A stretch of 64,000 nucleotides of DNA from Panagrolaimus kolymaensis (GCA_028622995.1 JAJQJQ010000063.1:186001-250000); one strand, 5' to 3'. Numbered from the stretch's first letter, positions 11,443 to 24,826 are shown. Numbers and translations: made by a program. Notes: generated by a model not told the origin, from the sequence alone.

Positions 11443-14400
11443 TTAAAAATTTTCATCCAATGTAAGTACAGGCAATTCAGTGGGCAATTTTAACATTGAA
11501 GGTAAATCTCCACTTCCTCCTCCGCCATCACCAATATTTTCTCCTGTTGAAGAACCCATAGGAAATAAAGAACGAGGTAAATTAAAATTTATTGTTGATT
11601 CATCCAAATATTTCACAGCTAATTGAGCTGAAGTTGGTTGAAGCTGGATTTGTTGTTGATTTTGATTATTTGTAAATTGCATAAAATTTGATAGTGATGG
11701 AGCGGTTTGAAGCCTTGATCGATGTTGAATGGTGGGTTTGATATGAGCAATATTATTATTGTTGAACATTTTAGAAGTTTGTGAATTCTAAAAAAAATTT
11801 GCAATATAAAACACCTCAAAATTTTTTGTTTTTTTGGAGATTCATTTTTTTGTACTAAAATTTTCATCGATTTTTTAGTTTACTATAAATTGTTTAATTT
11901 TCCTTGATTTTATTTTCATAAAAAATAGAGTCCAAAAAATAAAAAAATTTTGAGATTTTTTAATATAAAAAATTTTGTTTAGGTTAAAAAGTTGGTCCCT
12001 CAAAAAAAAAAGGTTTTTCTTGCTATAATAAAAAAAAGAAATGGACAAACAACGAATCATCGAACGCTGGCTGCTCCTTTTTTTTCCTTTTCCTCTGTTT
12101 TTTTTTGTACTTCTTTTTAATACTTTTGAATGATCATGAAAAAACCGAAAAGAATAATAATGGAATTTTGTACTCTGACGAAAAAAGTCCACCAAAATAA
12201 AAAATCTAACGAGAAAAAAAAGTTATGTGGAGGAAGAATGAAGAAAAAAAATATATTCGAAGAGATCAGTGAAAAAATTGAAAAAGAAACACAAAAAATG
12301 CTATGACGAAGTTTTTTTGGAAAGTTTTGGTTGTTTGATAATAATGGAAGAAATCAGATGACTGACTGATTTTCTTTTCCATTTTCTTTTGTTGAAAGAA
12401 AGATAAAGAAAAAAATAAAGGTTTAATTGCTTGAGAAAAAATTTTTTAGATTCCCGATATTTGGATTGATTTCCTTTGCTTTTTTGGCTCAAAATAAGAT
12501 TTTATTTTAATTTTACGAAAGGTTAGAAAAATCAAATCAATTTGATTGCAAATAAAAAAAGAGAGGTATGTTAATTATTGTTTGTACACTCACTTTATTC
12601 AACTATTTTTTTTTGTTGTTGCTGACTGAACTCATGATGTTTTTTTGTTTTTTTCGTTTTATCTTGTTTGGTTTTTTTTAAAACGAAAAAAAGAGAGATG
12701 CATGTGACTGGTATCTTTTTGATAACTCTATTAGTTTTTTTCTTTGCTTGACCTTTAGACTTTAATTTCGCTAAAGAATAAAAAAAGAAGAAGGATTAAC
12801 AAAGTCCAAAATGTTTGAATTTAGAATTTAAAAAAAGTAATGAAAACAAAAAATTACCCAGAAATAATTAATGGAGAAAACAAAGCTTTTTTTTATTATT
12901 AGAAAAAATGGTGAATGAACTTTTTTGTGTAAAAAAGCGATTTCCCGCAGCAAAAATTTTCTGACCTTTTTTTTCTTTTTTGTTGCTCTCATCTCAAAAA
13001 TTTTTTAACCATCGTTGGTTGTTATTGTCAATTAAAAAGTTACGAAATTAATATTAAAAAAATATATTTATCTCTGAGAAAATAAAATTGACGCATTTTT
13101 TTATTCTTTTCCCCCATCTATTTTTTTTCTTCTTCGAATGCATCGTTGCATTATTTATTTTTTTATTGCGCCCAGCAATTTGGGAAAATAGGATGTGTTT
13201 CGAAATAGCATGCCTGCCTCTCTTTACTTGCATCATTTTTTTTGTTCTTAAAAACTCCAAAACACGAAAAAAAAAAGAAGAAAGAAAGTGGACGACAAAC
13301 AGACAACCGAGAGAAAAAACTATTTTTTTAGGAAGAAAAAAGGTTGTAAATAAAGAACTTAAAAATTTTTTTTCTTTTCTGTATGTGACAGAAAGAAAGT
13401 AACCAAAAGAAGTAAATTATTATCAAAATTCAATTACTCTCATTTTTTTTGGTTAAATAAACAACATTCATTGAAAGTAATGATAAAATTGCAAAAAAAA
13501 TATTGTCAAAAATAAATTACTCTTATTTTAATTTTTTTTTGCAAGAAAAAATAAAACAAATAAATACTTACATTAAACTTTTTTATTAAATTTCCTCTGC
13601 CACCGCCACCTCCTTCACTAACATTTAATGAACAAAGTTGACGTTGAAGTAATTTAATCGAAGAAGAATCCGAAGAAGAATTTTTATTTATTTTTGATAT
13701 ACAATTTCTTCGTTTTCGAAGTTGATGATGATTACGAGATTTAGATTTTTCTTCAGATAATTTTTTCTTTAAATAACTTATTTGTAAATCTTTTGTTTCA
13801 AATTTAATTTTTTCATTTTCTAATTCCTCTCTCAGCCGATCGCATTCAATTCGATAAGATAAATTTATTGCAGCAGCATCCGTTTGAATTTCATTTTGTT
13901 TTCGATATAAAAGATTATTTCGCGATTTTTCAAGGGCTAATTCTCGCTTAATTTTACAAACATAATCCAACCGGGAATCATGAGATCGACGAAGGGAAAG
14001 AAGTTCGGGAGCCGTGGATGACCAAGAAGTAGAAAATTTTGTGGATGATTTAAGTTCAGTAATTTTTTTTTGTAAATATATTATTTCATCATTTCGCTTT
14101 TCCAAGTCGCATTCAAGTTGATCACATCGATTAAATTTTATTTCAGCTAAAGCAGCAAGAAGAAATGTGGCTTCTTCAATGCATTCCGAAATATTTCGAA
14201 GTTTTGTTAATGCTTCTTTTTGTGGAAGGGAAAATGATGATGATGGCGATGAAGAAGATATTGATGGACGTTGTTGTTGTGGATCTTCCTAAAATAAATA
14301 AAACTTTTATTTTAGAGTTACTTTTTTAAAAATTTTGGTCCCTGTTTTTACTTTGCTTTTTTTTTGTTTTTTTTACTACAGAAAACTTTTTTTTCAACTA

Positions 14401-16022
14401 CGTCATTTGTGTTTCCAAAAAGATCAAAAAAACCTTCCATTTTTTTGATAGTAAAAGCTTTTGAAAAAAAATTGCCAAATATTTGTTATTATCATTGATA
14501 GTAAGTAAACACATTGGAACAAGGAAAGTAAAAAATGCGTTACTATCAAACAAACAAGCAAAAAAAAAATTCAAAGAATTCCGTTAAAAAAAGCTTTGAA
14601 GCCAAACAAACATCAAAAATGGAAAAAGAAGGAATGCAAAGATTTTTTTGGATTAAATGATAGTAATAACTTTAGTCACTGGAATTTTCTTAATATTTTT
14701 GATAGTAATCACCATGGATAATATTTGTTACTATCAAAGGAATTATTTTTTGCAATATTTTTTTTATATTTTTAAAACCCCATAAAAACACCATTTACGA
14801 TATTTTTGCTTTTTTATTTTATTAATAATATTAATAAACAACAGCCACGTTATTTTTTATTTTTTTAAACCCCCGTTTTAAAAAGCATATTTATATTATT
14901 TTCCCTTGGTTGGTCAATTTGCTTTTTTTCTCTCCTATTTCCTTCTTTTTTAAGCCAAAGCTCACATTTTCCTTTTTCGTTCGCACTTTTTTTTTATTTG
15001 TTGCAAAGACAAAAATATCAGAAATAAAAATAGAGCTGCAGCGGGTGCAGCAGCAGCAAAAAAAATGTGCCTTTTTTTCTTTTGGTTGCTGTTGCTTGCT
15101 GGCTGCGCTATGGCTTCAGTTCGGTTGTTGGGCGGCTAATAGGAAGAAGAAGACAAAGAAAGACATCATCAGAAAGAAAGGAAAAAGGAAGCGAGCGCGC
15201 GAAAAAAAAGTGTTCTTTTTTTTATAGAAAATCTTTTTTAGTTTTTAGTCTTTTAAGAATTGCGATTGGCTTCTTTCAGAAATAGCAAAAAAGAAATTTT
15301 TTTTAATTAGAGACAAACTTTATGTATTTTATTTAAATAAAAAAGAAAAGATAAATAAAATATTTCAAAATAGCTTATGTTTACATATTTATTAGCTGCA
15401 TCCTAGCGAAGAAGGCCTAATTAGCAGCAAAAAAATGTAATAATGAAAAAAGAAAGTCCGTCCCAAAGGTTGCGAAATTTCATGCACAATAAAAATGACA
15501 GTAAACAAAATTTGCAGAAATTTGTAATAAATTTGTTACTATCCCTTGGTAATAAAAATGTGCAAATTATTAGCCAAAAAGTGTTACTATTCTTAATCCA
15601 AAACAATCCTAATCGCAATTGTCACTTTTTTTAAATGAATGTTTGTTCACAAAAAAATTGTTTGTCTCCCGCTGTGAAAAAGATTGTAAGATAGTAATCT
15701 AATTTTGGCGATAATTCAAAGAAAATTCATTACTATCAAAGAAACTTTAATTTTGGGATAAATTTTATTTTGAAAAAATTTGAATGAAAATTAAAAGCTT
15801 GCTTACCTCATCCGATGATGAATCATCATCATTATCACGGGATGAAGATGACGGGGATGATGAGCCATTTTTATTTAGTTGTTTTTGGTTTTGATTGATT
15901 AAATCATCAGAAATTTTTTCAATTAAATTTTTAGTTTCATCAAAATAATTTACTAAATTTTCTCTTAATGCTGCGGTGGAAGGAATGGATGAGCATATTT
16001 CGGGGAGAGTTAACATTTCCAT
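11443..16022 (-). CDS. coiled-coil protein of unknown function, long introns
   Basis: Three minus-strand exons (16022-15807, 14288-13572, 11787-11443), all phase 0, encode 425 residues. The start MEMLTLPEICSS is the first ATG of an open first exon. Residues 1-72 end in a Ser/Asp-rich acidic stretch. Exon 2 holds a proline/serine segment, then a helical block (KLRNISECIEEATFLLAAL) and a long coiled coil (EKRNDEIIYLQKKITEL, CDRLREELENEKIKFETK), followed by an RKRR basic patch and a glycine run. Exon 3 is asparagine/glutamine-rich. I cannot name the family; scaffold or motor-adaptor roles would fit but are guesses. The introns (1.5 and 1.8 kb) are far longer than others in the window, and the first one carries a repeated 8-base motif. 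Confidence 0.72.
14447..15737. promoter_or_regulatory. cluster of nine GATAGTAA/TTACTATC motifs in an intron
   Basis: Exact 8-mers GATAGTAA or its complement occur at 14447, 14497, 14540, 14659, 14701, 14728, 15536, 15690 and 15730, on both strands, inside intron 1 of the coiled-coil gene; a near match lies near 15580. By base composition about 0.1 copies would be expected in 1.5 kb. This looks like a clustered protein-binding site or a dispersed repeat. Confidence 0.55.
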
Positions 16023-19000
16023 AATTTTTAATTAATAAATATTAAATTTTTTTTTTGAAAATGAATAAACTAAAAAAAAAATTGAGATATATAAATTAAA
16101 ATAATATTTTTTTGTTATGGAAAAACAAAAAATATTTGAGTGGCGCCAAATTTTTACTAGTTGAAAAAAAAGAAAGAAGCGATAACGCCAGACAAAAAAA
16201 AAGGGATGGAAAAAAAGTTATTATTATTATTTTGAAAGAAAAAAAAAAAAAGACTGTTGCTGTTGCTGAGAAAGAAGAATAATAATAAGCAAGCAACAGT
16301 CAGCATTGGGGCGTCAAAAAAGAAAGAAAGGAAAAAATGTGTTCAAGCGAAGAAAAAAAAATAGTAGTAGTAAACAAAGTTTTTATTTTTTTCCAACCTT
16401 AAAAAAAATTAAGCATACGACGATGACGACGATAAACGGACTTTGTTTTTTGTAATTTTACAAAAACAAAAAAAGAATTGGTGATTTTTGAAAGAAAAAA
16501 GTAAATTCTTATTTAATGAAAAAATTAATAAATAAAAATAGACTTTTTGGATGGCTGTAAAAAAAGGTGGACTTTTACAATTATAAATATATTATTTTTT
16601 AAGTGGAATTAAAAACTTTAAAAAAATAGTACCTCGAAAAGTCAATTATTTTTTTCAAGGGAAAAATTAAAGAAAAGTATACCGTAAAATAGGATTAAAA
16701 TGTTTAACAGACGATTCATATTGCTGAAGTTTATCTCAGGGAATGGAGGATTTTTTGTGATGGTTAATTAAGCAAAAAATAAAATCCAAAAAGTAACAAA
16801 ACTTTAAAAAAAATTTAAAATGCCAGAAGTTGAATGACTTGGAAGTAAAAGAGAAGAAGCAGGCGTGAGTAACCTCTCATAGTTTTTTTCTTTGTAGTAT
16901 CCGTTCTTCAATTTGGTTCATTAAATTTATAACTACAGTTTTTAAAGCTCTAAACAAATTCCACTAGAATGCCACAAATCTTTGATGGAATGAACAAACA
17001 AAAAAGTAAATTATTGACTAATTACAACAACAACAAAAAAAAGAATGTCAAAGAAAGTAAACAATTAAAAAAATATCGTCTACTGGTTTTGTAATAAACA
17101 GAAAGGTTTATGGCACATATTTTTAGAACCAAATGCTTTGGTAAAGAATTAAATTAAAAGGGGCCAAAAAATAAAATTTATATATAGAAAAATAATAGTT
17201 GGGATTAAACATGGTAAAAATGCTCATTTATGTACCCGGAAAAAAGGACCTTTAAAGCTAAATAAAAAATTCGCCCTCTTTATTAACTGTCTTTCTCTCT
17301 TTTTTTGGAACAACATTAAAAAAATTTTGTGGGAAAAAAATGCGCACGAAAAAAAGGAGAGCTTTTTTGAAAGAATAAAGGAAGGAAGAGGAGAAACAAA
17401 CTGGTTAAACAAAGAATAGGAGGAGGAGAGGAGGTCGGTCGAAAAAGTAAAATAAAATAAAAATATGGCGACTCTCATATTTTTTTTCTTCGTTTGTTGG
17501 GATGACTATGTTGCTGGCTGGCTGGCTCGCTACCTCATCAATCGAAGCTATTCGGTTTAGTGATGGACTTTAGTTTATTTCAAAGCAGAAGAAAAAAAAA
17601 TATGTTTATGCGTGTGTGTATTTTTATTTTTGGGGAAAGAAAAAAAATGTGTAAGTTTGTGCGAGTTTGTATTTATGCGTGTGTGTTCGTTCGTCTTCTT
17701 CCTTTTTTTTTTGCACATAATTTCAAAATGACGCACACAAAAAAGAAATATGCTAAAAAAAGTTTTTTCAAAGAAAAATATGGGCAACAGCATTAAAATA
17801 AAAAAGGGACTTATTTTTTATTTTCCAGCAAAAAATGGTTTAAGAAAATTTTCAAAAAAAAAAATATTAAAGGTAAAAAATAATATTTTTTCAAGCGTAA
17901 GAAAAAAAACAGTAAACAAATATAATTTTTGTATCAAAGCGAAAGTAAGAGTAACCATAATCTAAAGAGTATCGTTTAAAAAAGCTTACAATCCCTTCTT
18001 TCTTTTTTTTTGCACTCTAAATGACTAAATGAAAGTAACTTAAATTCGTTTTTTATTGCTCTAAGAAGATTACTGTATTTATTATTTTTATTCGAGGCCT
18101 TGAAGAAAAAAATTGCACACATAAAAATAAAACTAATAATTTTACAACGTGTTTTTGTGTTTTTAAAAGAAAAACTATTTTTTCTTTTCTAAAAATAACA
18201 TTTTTTTTCCAAAATGTGAAAAATAAGACATTCATTTTATTTTATAAAAAATAAAAAAAATTGATAGAGAAAGGAAAGAAAAAAAGGAGGAGTGGGAGAA
18301 ACAAACTAAAAAATGAAAAAATAAAGAGAAACCAGAGACTAAAATGAAAGAAAGAAAAAAGAATGCCTTCAAGCTAGCTTTATTAAATATTTTTTATTTA
18401 TAAATAAATTTTTTGTGGAGGTGGATATGAAATAAATATAATTAGAAAAGGCTTAAAATTTAAAGCAAAAGAAAAATAAGGCAGAAGAAAAATATTTAGA
18501 AGTGAAGCGACGACGACGATAATAATGATTCTGATAGATGATAGTAAGCGATTGTTGACAATAAAATGAAAAAAAGAGGTGACTGTCATACAATTTTTTT
18601 TTTTATCAAAATTTTTATTGACGTCAAAATTGTGTGAGTGAGTTGGTGATTAAAGAAAAAAAAGAAGTAAAATTCGATTCAGTAATAGCGAACAGATTTT
18701 ATCCTTCCTTGATTTTAGAAGATGAAAAAGAATGGATGCTGCATAAAAACTCGAAAGAAGCATACTAAAATATTTCAAAAAAATCAGCCATAATTATCTT
18801 CGATTTTGACTTTAGAAATAATGATTAGCCGGTAAAAACTAAAAGAAACAAAAAAAAGTTGTCATTTTTTGAAACATCCTAATAAAAAAAGCAAATGAAA
18901 CCATTTTCATTTTTAAAGACGGTCAAAAATAAGCAATAAAAATGGAAAGAGAACTGCTTTGAAAGCAAACATGAAAATCAAGAACATTACTATAAATATT

Positions 19001-19725
19001 TAGCTTCTTCTTTTATGGTTTTTATTAAAGGATTAGTTGTTAAAAAGGGAATAAAAGGCAAAAGAAAAAAATTCCATAAAAAATTAATAAACCCTTTAAA
19101 AATAAAATTTTATTACAAGTAAAAACACTTGCATCCTTTGTGATTGCTTACTTTTGGTTGTTTTCGTAAAAAGTTTTATTATTGATGAAAAAAAAATTCT
19201 TATTCAACAAACAAATTTTATAACAAACAAAAAAAAGAAAATCCAAATCTGTAAGTTTTTTCTTTCATTGCAGCCTTCATTCAAATTAGCTCCAAACTAA
19301 TAATGTTAAAAGTATAAAGGGGATAAACAAAATAATTGATAAAGGTGTAATACTAATTTTTTTTGAAATAAATAATTACAGATAATTATTTCATTCATTT
19401 TTATGTGATTCTTTTGAATGGGCAATCATCGAAGCAAAAAAAGGGCAAAGCTTTGATCATTGAAAACTTTTTTTGAAAGAACGCTTTTTTTGGCTTTATG
19501 TTTCACGCTGCAAACAAAAATTAAAAAATGATGGAAGAAACTTTTTTGCTTCAAACAAAAAAAATCTTCCAAGTTTTTTACTGATTTTTTTATTGTTGAG
19601 TAAAATGCGTTTGTTGCTGAATCCTTTTTGTTCAATTTGATACACATTTATTGCTATCGCTCGTGTTTCTTGTAATCTTCACTGTTGCAAATTGTATACT
19701 TACTAATCATCCAATCCATTTTTAG
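16023..19725. other. long intergenic region, no gene supported
   Basis: About 3.7 kb of very AT-rich DNA with many A- and T-runs, short GT and CTGG repeats (17509-17530) and trinucleotide CGA runs (16420-16436, 18505-18515). Open frames of 60-85 codons on both strands are lysine/phenylalanine-rich and biased by the A/T runs. It contains the upstream regions of the coiled-coil gene and of mrpl-40. One further GATAGTAA occurs at about 18540. Confidence 0.5.
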
Positions 19726-19740
19726 CAACAGCAAATCATC

Positions 19741-20508
19741 ATGCTCAGAATTATTTATCATCTCAATAATACGTTTTCAAGGAGTATCCACATTTCTCCA
19801 CCAATTTGGTATGATTTTTTCATTTCTTTATATGCTACTTTGGTTACAATGTATCTGATTTTTCAGTGCTTCAGCATTTATGAAACGTCAAAAGAAAATT
19901 GATCCAGAAATTGCAAAAGTTCGTGAAACTCGTAAAAGAAAAAAGCTGACGCGTGAAATCCGTGATATGCAAAAGCATAGCAAGAAGCCAAAACCTGTGC
20001 TAGAAATGACGATCGACATCAAATCTGCCAAGAATTTACAGTAAGTTTTGTGATTGTTGTTTATGTTTTTACGCTTTGATGGTAGTAATGAACTGTTTCA
20101 CTTCTTGGTTTTAATGCCATGTTGTTTTGTTTCACGCCAAAGTGTTAAAAATGATGTCAATTCAAAGAAACTTTATTAAACTTTTTCCTTTTCAGTGAAC
20201 GTATCCGTGAAGCACCAATAATTTCCGAAGAGAAAAGTGAGGAACGTGCATTGATCTTGAAAGAATACAGCAAATTCACCACTCAACAACGTATTGCTGA
20301 TCGAAAATGGTTGGATCAATCAATAAAATTTCAAGACAAAGCTTTGGAAGAACTCAAACGTGAATCTCCACAACTTTATGAAGCTGCAATACAAATTGAT
20401 CCAAACTTGCTTCCGATATGTATCAAAGGTCCATCTCTAACACCACCATTGAAAACATATGTTTCGCCTGATGGAGACTACATCGATACAACAAAAACAT
20501 GGACTTGA
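19741..20508 (+). CDS. mrpl-40: mitochondrial ribosomal protein L40
   Basis: Three exons (19741-19808, 19867-20040, 20196-20508) encode 184 residues. The N-terminus (MLRIIYHLNNTFSRSIHIS) looks like a mitochondrial import peptide. The body matches MRPL40: a KKIDPE...RKRKK basic segment, then EERALILKEYSKF, an EALEELKRESPQLYEAAI-like helix (here KALEELKRESPQLYEAAI), DPNLLP, GPSLTPPLKTYVSPDG and DTTKTWT at the C-terminus, which parallels DITKVYT in vertebrates. It is a component of the large subunit of the mitochondrial ribosome. A TTTTTAG acceptor at 19720-19725 lies 15 bases before the ATG, consistent with trans-splicing. Confidence 0.93.
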
Positions 20509-21625
20509 ACTGGAATTTTCTTTTATATTGTACTTTTGTTTGTTTAATAGGATATTTGAATTAGTTGTGTTTTTTATTGATTGTATTTTTGTGTAATAAA
20601 TGATTTTGTTATTGGTAGAAATAGAGAAGGGAAGCGAGTGTGTTTCATAACCAAGAATGAGTTTCTTTGAAGCGTCATTTTCGTGTGGAAAGAGAGTGGA
20701 AGGAGTGGAAGAAGCTTTTCTTTGTTGTTGGAATTCTTGTTTTGGAAAGTGTTTTGACTCCTTAATGAAGTGAAGATGCGTCTTATTATAACATAATTAT
20801 TTACCATTGTTCTTTTTCATTATCGATTTAGCCAATGTTTCATTATTTATCACAAAAATATGATAACCTTACATTTCTGCCATCCAAAAATGCAATGCAC
20901 GTTATTACCATTTATAAACAGATTCAAATTCAACTAAAAATGAAGTAACATGCCCAATGATCAGATGAAACCGAAACGAATTTTATGTTTCATAAACTTC
21001 TTTGTTTGAAACATAAAATTATGCAGAATTCAAAAATGGATAATTGATTTGCAGGATGTTTGTGAAAAACATCGAGATCGAAAGAAACCACAAACATATT
21101 AGGATTCATGGGTCTAACAAAATCATGAGTATGAGTATGTTTCTCTTATTTACGTGAAAAATAAATGATAAGTCGAACCATCGATCCAAAAAAGTTAATA
21201 GAGACGAAGCTTGAAGTTTCATCTCCTCCACTGTTTATGAATCAACTCGCATTGTTTATGCAAAACAACTCTAGTACCAAAAGCATGTGCATCTGTGGCT
21301 TTTGTGATAGTTTCAATGTGTTGTTTTTGCTAATGATGCTACTTGCAAACGGGGATAAAAGAAGTCAGAAATATCGCCAAAAAAGGTTTATCGTGACAAA
21401 ATCATAAGCAAAATCAACCATTACTCCTCCACCGTTAATCAACTCGCATTGTTAGTGAAAACCACCAAGCTAGGAACAAAAGCATCTGCGTCTCTCCACA
21501 ACAATCAAAGAAAGGCATAACAAAAGTAAGACAAGAATATAAAAAAACAACACATTTATTTAATTAAACACTAAACAAATACAAAAACATAATAAACATA
21601 AAGAAGTATTGAATCACCATAATTA
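20509..21625. other. intergenic with short inverted and direct repeats
   Basis: No gene is supported. An inverted repeat (ATTTTATGTTTC near 20980, GAAACATAAAAT near 21008) forms a hairpin of about 14 base pairs. An imperfect direct repeat of about 80 bases occupies 21217-21300 and 21418-21498. The 80-codon frame at 21165-21407 overlaps the first repeat unit and is broken in the second. Confidence 0.5.
21217..21498. repeat. imperfect direct repeat of about 80 bases, two units
   Basis: Both units carry CTCCTCCAC(T/C)GTT, AATCAACTCGCATTGTT, an AAAC-rich piece, then AAAAGCAT(G/C)TGC. They are separated by about 200 bases. Likely an old dispersed repeat. Confidence 0.5.
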
Positions 21626-22730
21626 TCATTTTTGTCCATTTGAAGATTTTTCCTGAAAATGAATGCATATAGTTAATGAATGAAAAAAGTTTTATTACTT
21701 ACATTTCCAAAGGCTCCAAGTACTTGATCAACTAATTCATCAACTTTATCATCGTTCTTTAGAGGTGAATCACCTAGAATTTCTCCATCATCATTACTTC
21801 TTTCTCCATTTGAAACCAAATCATGAAGAGTGAGCTTTGAAGTTGCAGTAATATATGCTGTTGCAACTGGTCTGATTTCTTTTGAAACTTCTTTCACAGA
21901 TGGCTTTGGTTGACGAATAAGAACATTTCGAGGCTTTTCAATCCTATATTTAACATTGAAAGCAGGAGGTCTTCCTGGTGTTGATGCCTCTTCTGGTCTT
22001 ATAAAGTTGATGGAAGGATTGACATGCCTCGGAAAATATGTATCAGGACCCTTGTTGATTCCAATTGAAGTAATTTGGAAGCTAAGATACATTCTTGGTG
22101 TTGTTGCAGAGAAGTTTCTTTGGTTTGGAAGAGATGGCAAAGTTGGCGTCAAACGATTTGTTCTTGCACGAGCATTCATTGCTGTAAGTTCATTACTGAA
22201 AAGTTTCATTCTTTCATGCCATACAGAATCTTCTGCTTGAAATGGTGGAGTTACTCTTGCCCTTTTTGGATCAAATGAAGTTGGTGATCTGAAAAATAAA
22301 CAAGATTTTAGGATAAACTTCAAATATGCAAACACAAAACTTACGGTTGACTTTCTTCATCGAATGTCATCACATCAGCCGAACGTTTACGAGATTCAAC
22401 AGGAATAGGAAAAACCAAATGAGCAACACCAAAAGATTTGAAGACTTCCAAATAATGATTTTTCCATCGATAATCAAGAGTTTCGTAGATGAACAGCAGC
22501 AATGATTTCAAGCGAAAAAAATCAGGCGTTGATACTTCTTGAATTTTGAGCTTTTCACATATTGGAAGTAACACTTTGGCTTCATACAATTGTTGACCAC
22601 ACTAAAATAGAAGGAAAATTTAGATATGATGGAAGTAAGAAGAAAGCAAACATACTTGAGCCATAGCCAATGGATCATCAAACATGTTGGGCACAGCTAT
22701 CGGCGTAGTTGGAGGAGGAGTAAATGCCAT
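21626..22730 (-). CDS. uncharacterised 314-residue protein
   Basis: Four minus-strand exons (22730-22656, 22601-22345, 22288-21703, 21652-21626) join in frame. The start is MAFTPPPTTPIAVPNMFDD. Exon 2 encodes a probably folded helical segment (EAKVLLPICEKLKIQE, FFRLKSLLLFIYETLDYRWKNHYLEVFKSFG). The rest is proline/serine/arginine-rich and probably disordered, with a possible nuclear signal (SRKRS; DPKRARV) and an acidic helical C-terminus (DDKVDELVDQVLGAFGN). The last exon encodes only eight residues. I do not recognise the family; a nuclear protein is a guess from the basic motifs. Convergent to mrpl-40. Confidence 0.7.
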
Positions 22731-23663
22731 AATTACTACCAAATTAGAACCTAAAAAGAATGTGAATTAATCGAGAAACAAATAGTTTAACAAAACGGAA
22801 ATCGCGAACAAAGAAATGTGTCACAAAACAAGACAAGACACGATAAGCTTGTTGAAGATCAAGAAAAGGTTGTAAAAATCGTGGGAGCAATCATACAAGC
22901 TGCTGCTAAACATAAAATATTTGTGGAGAACTGGCGTAAAATAAGGATAAATTAGCTTCAGAAAAAAGTGACAAAGTTTCTTGAAAAACAAAAAAACTTC
23001 GATCAAAAAGTTTGCTGCTCGAGCTACAGTATCCTAAAATGTTTGGTCCTAAAACGAATTCGAAATTTCACGGTAAACTGATTTATTCGAAAAAAAAAAT
23101 GTTAGCTTCAAACACTTTTTTTATTCCAAAATTTTTATGATTGATTATGAATAAATTACAGTGCATATTTTGTTCATGTCACCCAAAACCTTGCAATAGT
23201 TTTTTCTTCTTAGGTTTAACTTTGTCTTTTTTCCATGTCAACAACGAATAAATGAACAACTTGCATAGCTTTCTTCTTTCTCATTTGTTTTAATGCATCT
23301 ACAAACTTTAAAATTTCTTCAACTTTTTTTGCTTTCCAATTCCACCATTATTATTTATCATCAAAGTTTTAAAATCAAAATAATGATTAATTTTTTTCCC
23401 TCTCAAAAAAATGATGAAGCATTTGCTTTAACGTTTAACAACAAAACAAAAAAAAGTTAATCATTATTTTTTATTATGATGATTTCATCTTCTCTTTTTC
23501 CAACAACCAAAAAAAGAACATTGGTTGCTGTTTCTGCGATGATGATGAAGCAACAACAACTTTTAAACTTTTGTTTGTGGCACCTATAAAAGCTTTATAA
23601 AAAACTTTTTTTTGAAAGCAACGTATATTCTTTCTTTGGCCTTTTTTTTCTTTCTTCGAAGCA
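22731..23663. other. intergenic, divergent promoter region
   Basis: Shared upstream region of the minus-strand unknown gene and the plus-strand secreted-protein gene. TATAAAAGCTTTATAAAA at 23585-23602 lies about 65-80 bases before the ATG at 23664 and is a good TATA-box candidate. Nothing else is supported. Confidence 0.5.
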
Positions 23664-24826
23664 ATGGCGAAGTTTATTTTATTTTTTGTTGCTTTTTTGA
23701 TTGTTGCTCAAAGTGTTGCAGCATCAGAAAATATTCGTTTTGATGTTGGTGAACTTGAAGGAGTTGATGATTTCGTTAAACAAATTTCATGGCGCATTGA
23801 TTTTATTTACCAAAATTTTGATGCATATCTTACTGCATATTTGAAAGATCAACATGAAAGGTAACTTAATTTCTTTGAGTAACTTGGAAATTAAAAAATT
23901 AATACGATGCAGAAGAAGCTTTATTTTGGTTTATCCTTTTTTTTTCATTGATTGAAGAATCCATTTTTTTAGTGTCGCTGTTCCATCTCGTGCCTTTGCT
24001 GAATGCGTGTATCCAAATCATTCAATCGCATTAAAGGAAACCATTTTAACTTTAGCTAAAGCGTATCTCACTAATACCTCTTTGGATGAACGAAAACATT
24101 TATGCGAGTAAGGCTTCTTTTTTCTTAATTGCAAAAGCATTGTATTTTTACCTCAAATTTACCAACTCCCTTGAATTATACCCGTTTTTAGACCACCAAG
24201 AGATGCAATTATTTTGGATCTTTATTATTGTTCTCAAGCAGGTGTAAGTCTCTCGTCTGCTTCTTCTTTTTTTCCCCTTGATTTCAAACTAAAAAACCAA
24301 CCTTTGTTGATTGATTTATTTTTTCCAGGGTGAAAATTATACTGAAATGTCCGAAGTTCTTACAACCATAACATATTTACCTTTTTATCTTCATTGCACA
24401 TTCATCGATTTGGATTATGTTTATAATGCATTTGAACGAGCAACGAAAGCTAAAATAGTTAAAAAATATGAAGGCGCAATGGAATATTTAATGAAAATTA
24501 CTAAAGGTGAAGTAAATGCCACTAAAGAAGATGAATGTTTACCAATGGAATTAGCGAAAGTTGTTAAATTAGCTTTGATTGAAACTGCTGCTGCTGATAC
24601 TTCTTCTTCTTCCGAAGGTCATCCTCTAATGTTTTTGGATTCCTTTCAAGAACTTATTCGAATTGGTTTGATTATGGCTACTAAACTTCCAATTCTTTCA
24701 TATTCAACTTGCGCGGGTATTGTTGATGCAGCTAGTTATACGCTATCCACTGATGCCGCCACATCAACAACAACATTTCCAAGCTTTTCAACAACCACTA
24801 TGCTTCCACGAATTTTTTTAAATTGA
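23664..24826 (+). CDS. secreted six-cysteine protein, paralogue A
   Basis: Four exons (23664-23860, 23973-24107, 24192-24243, 24329-24826) encode 293 residues. A clear signal peptide (MAKFILFFVAFLIVAQSVAA) opens it. Six cysteines follow, in AEC, HLC, YYC, LHC, DECLP and STC contexts. The same six recur in the gene at 29211, whose first three exons have exactly the same lengths (197, 135 and 52 bases). N-glycosylation sites (NHS, NTS, NYT, NAT) support secretion. The C-terminus is Ser/Thr-rich with a hydrophobic end (MLPRIFLN). I know no named domain; this seems a lineage-specific secreted family. Convergent with ift-74, whose stop lies about 390 bases downstream. Confidence 0.8.

Noticed and set aside
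16023..19725. Numerous 60-85-codon frames on both strands
   Set aside because: All are composed of A- and T-runs (Lys/Phe), overlap each other on opposite strands, and lack any domain or consistent splice partners.
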